NCBI GenBank assembly: GCA_002355455.1
Contig: AP017375.1
Location: 2,790,001 to 2,854,000 of the forward strand
Direction: 5' to 3'
DNA length: 64,000 bases
Source: Stanieria sp. NIES-3757
GTDB lineage: Bacteria > Cyanobacteriota > Cyanobacteriia > Cyanobacteriales > Xenococcaceae
Positions within the stretch are counted from its first letter, which is position 1; each line of letters begins with the position of its first letter. The position numbers and the translations under genes are program-made. The notes beneath the pieces were generated by a model. It was not told the DNA's origin, ran no database searches, and saw only the letters and a program-made list of their open reading frames with translations. This document shows, piece by piece, positions 61,125 through 64,000 of this stretch.

Positions 61125-64000
61125 ATGTTTGATCGTCTGAAAAATTTGTTGAATTCTGCTGCTTTTGTCAACACGTTGGTTGGACGGGGCGTACAATCAA
61201 GTTCGGAGGACAACCCCTCACAAGCTGGGGTTGCTCCAATTTCTCCTAATGCCAACTATGAGGATAATGTTAGCCCAAAGTCTAAAAATGTTAATTCTTA
61301 CTTAAAATTACCAGATTTAGCTAGCACTAAAATTTATCAAGGAGATCGACTTTGGGAGCAAAGTAAGTTTACTGAGGCAATTAAGCTTTATCGTCAAGCA
61401 GTAGAAATTGAACCAAATTTAGGATTAGCGCGTCAAAAATTGGCGGTAGGTTTGCAAAAAATTGGCAAAATTCCCGAGGCAATGATTCACTACCGCAAGG
61501 CGATTATGCTCAATAATTCGTGGACTGGGGAAGGAGAGACTTCACAGTTACAGTTATCTGAGTCTGAGCAGGAAAAACATTTTCTGTCTCACCTAGCTAT
61601 TAATACAGAAAATCAAGAAGAGAATTCTCCCCGTAATTTCTCAACCAAATTACAACTTCCTGACTTCGATCTTAATTCACCGCAATATAGACAGCTATCA
61701 GCAGTATATTCTTCAGAAAAATCGTCTTTTTCTTTTAAATTAATTGAAAAATCGTCTACTCATCCAGAGCTTAGTTCTACCAAACCTGAAATTGCTCATA
61801 GCTCAGGATTAGAAGCTGCCCGAATTTACCTACAGCAAGCTTTAGCCTATTGCGATCGCCAAGAATGGCAACAAGCAATAGTTGCTTGTCAGCGAGTATT
61901 GGAAATTGAGCCTAATTCGGCAGAGGCTTATAAAATTTGGGGCAATGCACTGCAAAGAAGTGGTAAAACCGCTGAAGCAATGGGTTATTATGCTCTAGCG
62001 ATCGCTATACAACCAGATTTGGCTGAAGTATATGCAAATTTAGGCAGTTTATATGCTGGGCAAAAGCAATGGCAACAGGCGATTGAATATTATCAAAAAG
62101 CGATTATTATTAATCCCAAATTTGCAGGTGTTTATGAAAATCTAGCGAAAGTTTGTCAGCAGTTAGGAGAAACAGAGCAATTTTGGCAATATCATCATCA
62201 AGCTTTAAGTTTAGAGCCAGAGCGAGCGAAAGGTAAAGATCATATTCTGTTGGCAGATTGGCTGAGAGAAGACAATCAGTTGGAACAAGCAATAGTTCAC
62301 TATCGTTATGGAATTAAATTAGAGCCTGAATTACAAGAAGGATATAAAAAATTAGCTCAGGTTTTAGAACAATTGGGACGATGGCAAGAAGCTGCTAGCT
62401 ATTATGAGCAAACTTGGCAGTATCAAAATCAATTAGCAGGGGATAATCCTGTTGAGCAAAAATTGCTATCAACTAATGAGATTGTTGTACAGTCTGCTCA
62501 TCAAGTTAAAGGAGAAATAACTCAACCAACCAATTCTGTTTCTACCGATGCTATTGATTTAACTATTGCTCAATATCAAAAAAAAGCTCATGATAATCCT
62601 AACTCAGCAGCTATTTACTCAAATTTAGGTAGTTTATACGCTCAAAAACAACAGTGGCAAGAAGCGATTACCTGTTATCAGCAAGCCATTCAGTTAAATC
62701 CTCAGTTAGCAGGTGTTTATCGCAATTTAGCTAGGGCGTTAGAAAAAGCGGATCAATCTGATAAGGCAATTAAATATTGGTATCACGCTTATAGTTTAGA
62801 ACCTGGCAGTGTTAAAGCAGAAGAACATTTGCAATTGGGCAATGCTTTTTTAAAACACAATCAATTAAAGGAAGCAGTAAATTGTTATCATCGCGCCTTA
62901 GAACTTTCTCCGAATTTAGCAGAGGCTTATTTACATCTAGGAGAAATTTTACATAGTAAAGGAAAATTAGAAGAAGCGATTCAATATTATCGCAAAGCTG
63001 TTCAACATAACTCTCAAATTGCTCTGCATCATTATCGTTTGGGATTTGTTTTCACCCAACAGAAACAATGGCAAGATGCTATTGTTTGTTATCAACAAGC
63101 GATCAAACTTCAACCCGATTATTGGGAAGCTTGTCATCATCTTGGTGATGCACTCAGTAAAGTATACCGATGGGAAGAAGCAGTTACAGCTTATCAAGCA
63201 GCAATTCAAGTCAAAGACGATTTTTCTTGGACACATAATAATTTGGGAGATGCCTTAGTTCAATTAAGACGATGGCAAGAGGCTGCGATAGCTTTTGAGA
63301 GAGCAAGCGAGTTAAACCCTGATTTTCCTTGGTCTTATTATAATTTAGGCGAAATTTTTACTAATTTAGGTAGATGGGATGAAGCGGTGGCAGCTTACCG
63401 TCGAGCCATTGAACTCAAACCAGATTTACCAACGGTAGGAATTAAATTAGCTGATGCCTTGGGACATCGCTCAAAAATAGATTCAGACCGAGCCTTGAGT
63501 TATTATCAGCAAGAGATTCAACTAAATCCTGATAATCTGCACAACTATTATAAAGCAATCGAAATTCAACCTGATAATGGCAAACTGTATTTACAATTAG
63601 GAAATGCTTTAGTTAAACAGAATCAGTTGGAAAGAGCGATCGTTTATTATCAAATAGCTCTTCAGTATCAGCCTCACAATCGAGAAATATCAACTCAATT
63701 AGAGAAATTATTACCAGGACAAACACAGTTTAATCAAAAACTTTTACTTAGTAGTCCTCAAGGATCATTAAAAGAACAACCAGAAAAAGCTGAAGCTTTA
63801 CTAGCAAAAGCTAAAACTTATCTGGGAGAAAATCAGCTCGATTTGGCAATTGTTGCTTTAAATGCAGCTTTGGAATTTCATCCTAATTATCCAGAAGCTT
63901 ATTTTCAATTGGGTAATGCTTTGACAAAACAGGCCGATCTTGATCGCGCGATTAAATGTTATCGTCAAGCTTTACAATTAGAACCGAATAACTGTTGGTA
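61125..64000 (+). CDS. Long TPR protein, runs off the right edge (partial)
   Basis: One frame from the ATG at 61125 stays open for 958 codons to the end of the window without a stop. It starts MFDRLKNLLNSAAFV and then has a low-complexity linker. Dense TPR units follow: for example [56 protein letters not shown], and AIKCYRQALQLEPNN at the edge. The units match those of the 50562 gene in order and detail, such as [14 protein letters not shown], NSAxxxxN-AS/GSLYA, YWEA and the unusual SDRxL...HNYxxAI block. The protein is therefore a paralogue and may also end in glycosyltransferase domains outside the window. No signal peptide is seen. Confidence 0.92.
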   Translation, partial: MFDRLKNLLNSAAFVNTLVGRGVQSSSEDNPSQAGVAPISPNANYEDNVSPKSKNVNSYLKLPDLASTKIYQGDRLWEQSKFTEAIKLYRQAVEIEPNLGLARQKLAVGLQKIGKIPEAMIHYRKAIMLNNSWTGEGETSQLQLSESEQEKHFLSHLAINTENQEENSPRNFSTKLQLPDFDLNSPQYRQLSAVYSSEKSSFSFKLIEKSSTHPELSSTKPEIAHSSGLEAARIYLQQALAYCDRQEWQQAIVACQRVLEIEPNSAEAYKIWGNALQRSGKTAEAMGYYALAIAIQPDLAEVYANLGSLYAGQKQWQQAIEYYQKAIIINPKFAGVYENLAKVCQQLGETEQFWQYHHQALSLEPERAKGKDHILLADWLREDNQLEQAIVHYRYGIKLEPELQEGYKKLAQVLEQLGRWQEAASYYEQTWQYQNQLAGDNPVEQKLLSTNEIVVQSAHQVKGEITQPTNSVSTDAIDLTIAQYQKKAHDNPNSAAIYSNLGSLYAQKQQWQEAITCYQQAIQLNPQLAGVYRNLARALEKADQSDKAIKYWYHAYSLEPGSVKAEEHLQLGNAFLKHNQLKEAVNCYHRALELSPNLAEAYLHLGEILHSKGKLEEAIQYYRKAVQHNSQIALHHYRLGFVFTQQKQWQDAIVCYQQAIKLQPDYWEACHHLGDALSKVYRWEEAVTAYQAAIQVKDDFSWTHNNLGDALVQLRRWQEAAIAFERASELNPDFPWSYYNLGEIFTNLGRWDEAVAAYRRAIELKPDLPTVGIKLADALGHRSKIDSDRALSYYQQEIQLNPDNLHNYYKAIEIQPDNGKLYLQLGNALVKQNQLERAIVYYQIALQYQPHNREISTQLEKLLPGQTQFNQKLLLSSPQGSLKEQPEKAEALLAKAKTYLGENQLDLAIVALNAALEFHPNYPEAYFQLGNALTKQADLDRAIKCYRQALQLEPNNCW

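Noticed and set aside
62110-63258. Short frames of 60-89 codons near the right edge
   Set aside because: They are shadows of the long TPR frame that starts at 61125 and has no stop in the window.

Overview
The window looks like the chromosome of a cyanobacterium. Base composition is AT-rich, the octamer GCGATCGC (HIP1) recurs throughout, and cyanobacterial marker genes are present: ycf34, a cyanobacterial-type ispH, the bgtA/bgtB amino-acid transporter, an SLH-OprB porin, DUF4278 and a cytochrome c6-like protein. I cannot fix the genus. The content would suit a coccoid, sheath-forming (pleurocapsalean or chroococcalean) species, but that is inference.

Region by region. Positions 1-27,000 are ordinary housekeeping DNA: argH (cut by the left edge), a Nudix hydrolase, the CCA-adding enzyme, ycf34, DedA, amt, ispH, a GGDEF-EAL protein, an ECF-like ATPase overlapping rsmG, a c-type cytochrome, lgt-cobM, cydAB, recN, divergent bgtA/bgtB, a porin, pyrB, a cupredoxin and small DUF proteins.

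Positions 27,103-36,433 form a nested mobile element. The outer layer is a TnsB/TniA-like transposon with 19-bp terminal repeats (TGT...ACA) and identical 6-bp flanks (GCTATC). Its rve-type transposase is interrupted after codon 4 by a unit bounded by two apparently identical 914-bp IS630-type copies. Between those copies lie a second, different IS630-type element, a gene-free AT-rich stretch with HIP1 sites, and a 3-kb GC-rich island that lacks HIP1. The island holds three codirectional genes: a small alpha+beta protein, a DyP-type haem peroxidase, and a protein of unknown function. A 195-bp MITE sits just inside the left end of the outer element, and a relative of it lies at 42,866.

Positions 36,500-45,200 return to normal genes: a GT2 glycosyltransferase, tRNA-Gln, a CNNM/CorC-type transporter, tRNA-Ile(CAU), pyrE, membrane proteins and a large exported beta-helix protein.

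Positions 45,200-64,000 look like a cell-surface glycan locus. An HpnA-like epimerase is followed by a complete dTDP-L-rhamnose set (rfbC, rfbD, rfbA, rfbB). Then come very large TPR proteins fused to glycosyltransferases (GT2+GT4; GT8), a sulfotransferase-like protein, a TPR-only protein and a coiled-coil protein. Last is a long TPR gene (61,125 to the right edge) that runs off the window and is a clear paralogue of the TPR part of the 50,562 gene. The simplest reading is production of a rhamnose-containing, perhaps sulfated, surface polysaccharide or glycoprotein.

The most notable item is the nested transposon carrying the DyP cassette. No CRISPR array, prophage or retroelement was seen.
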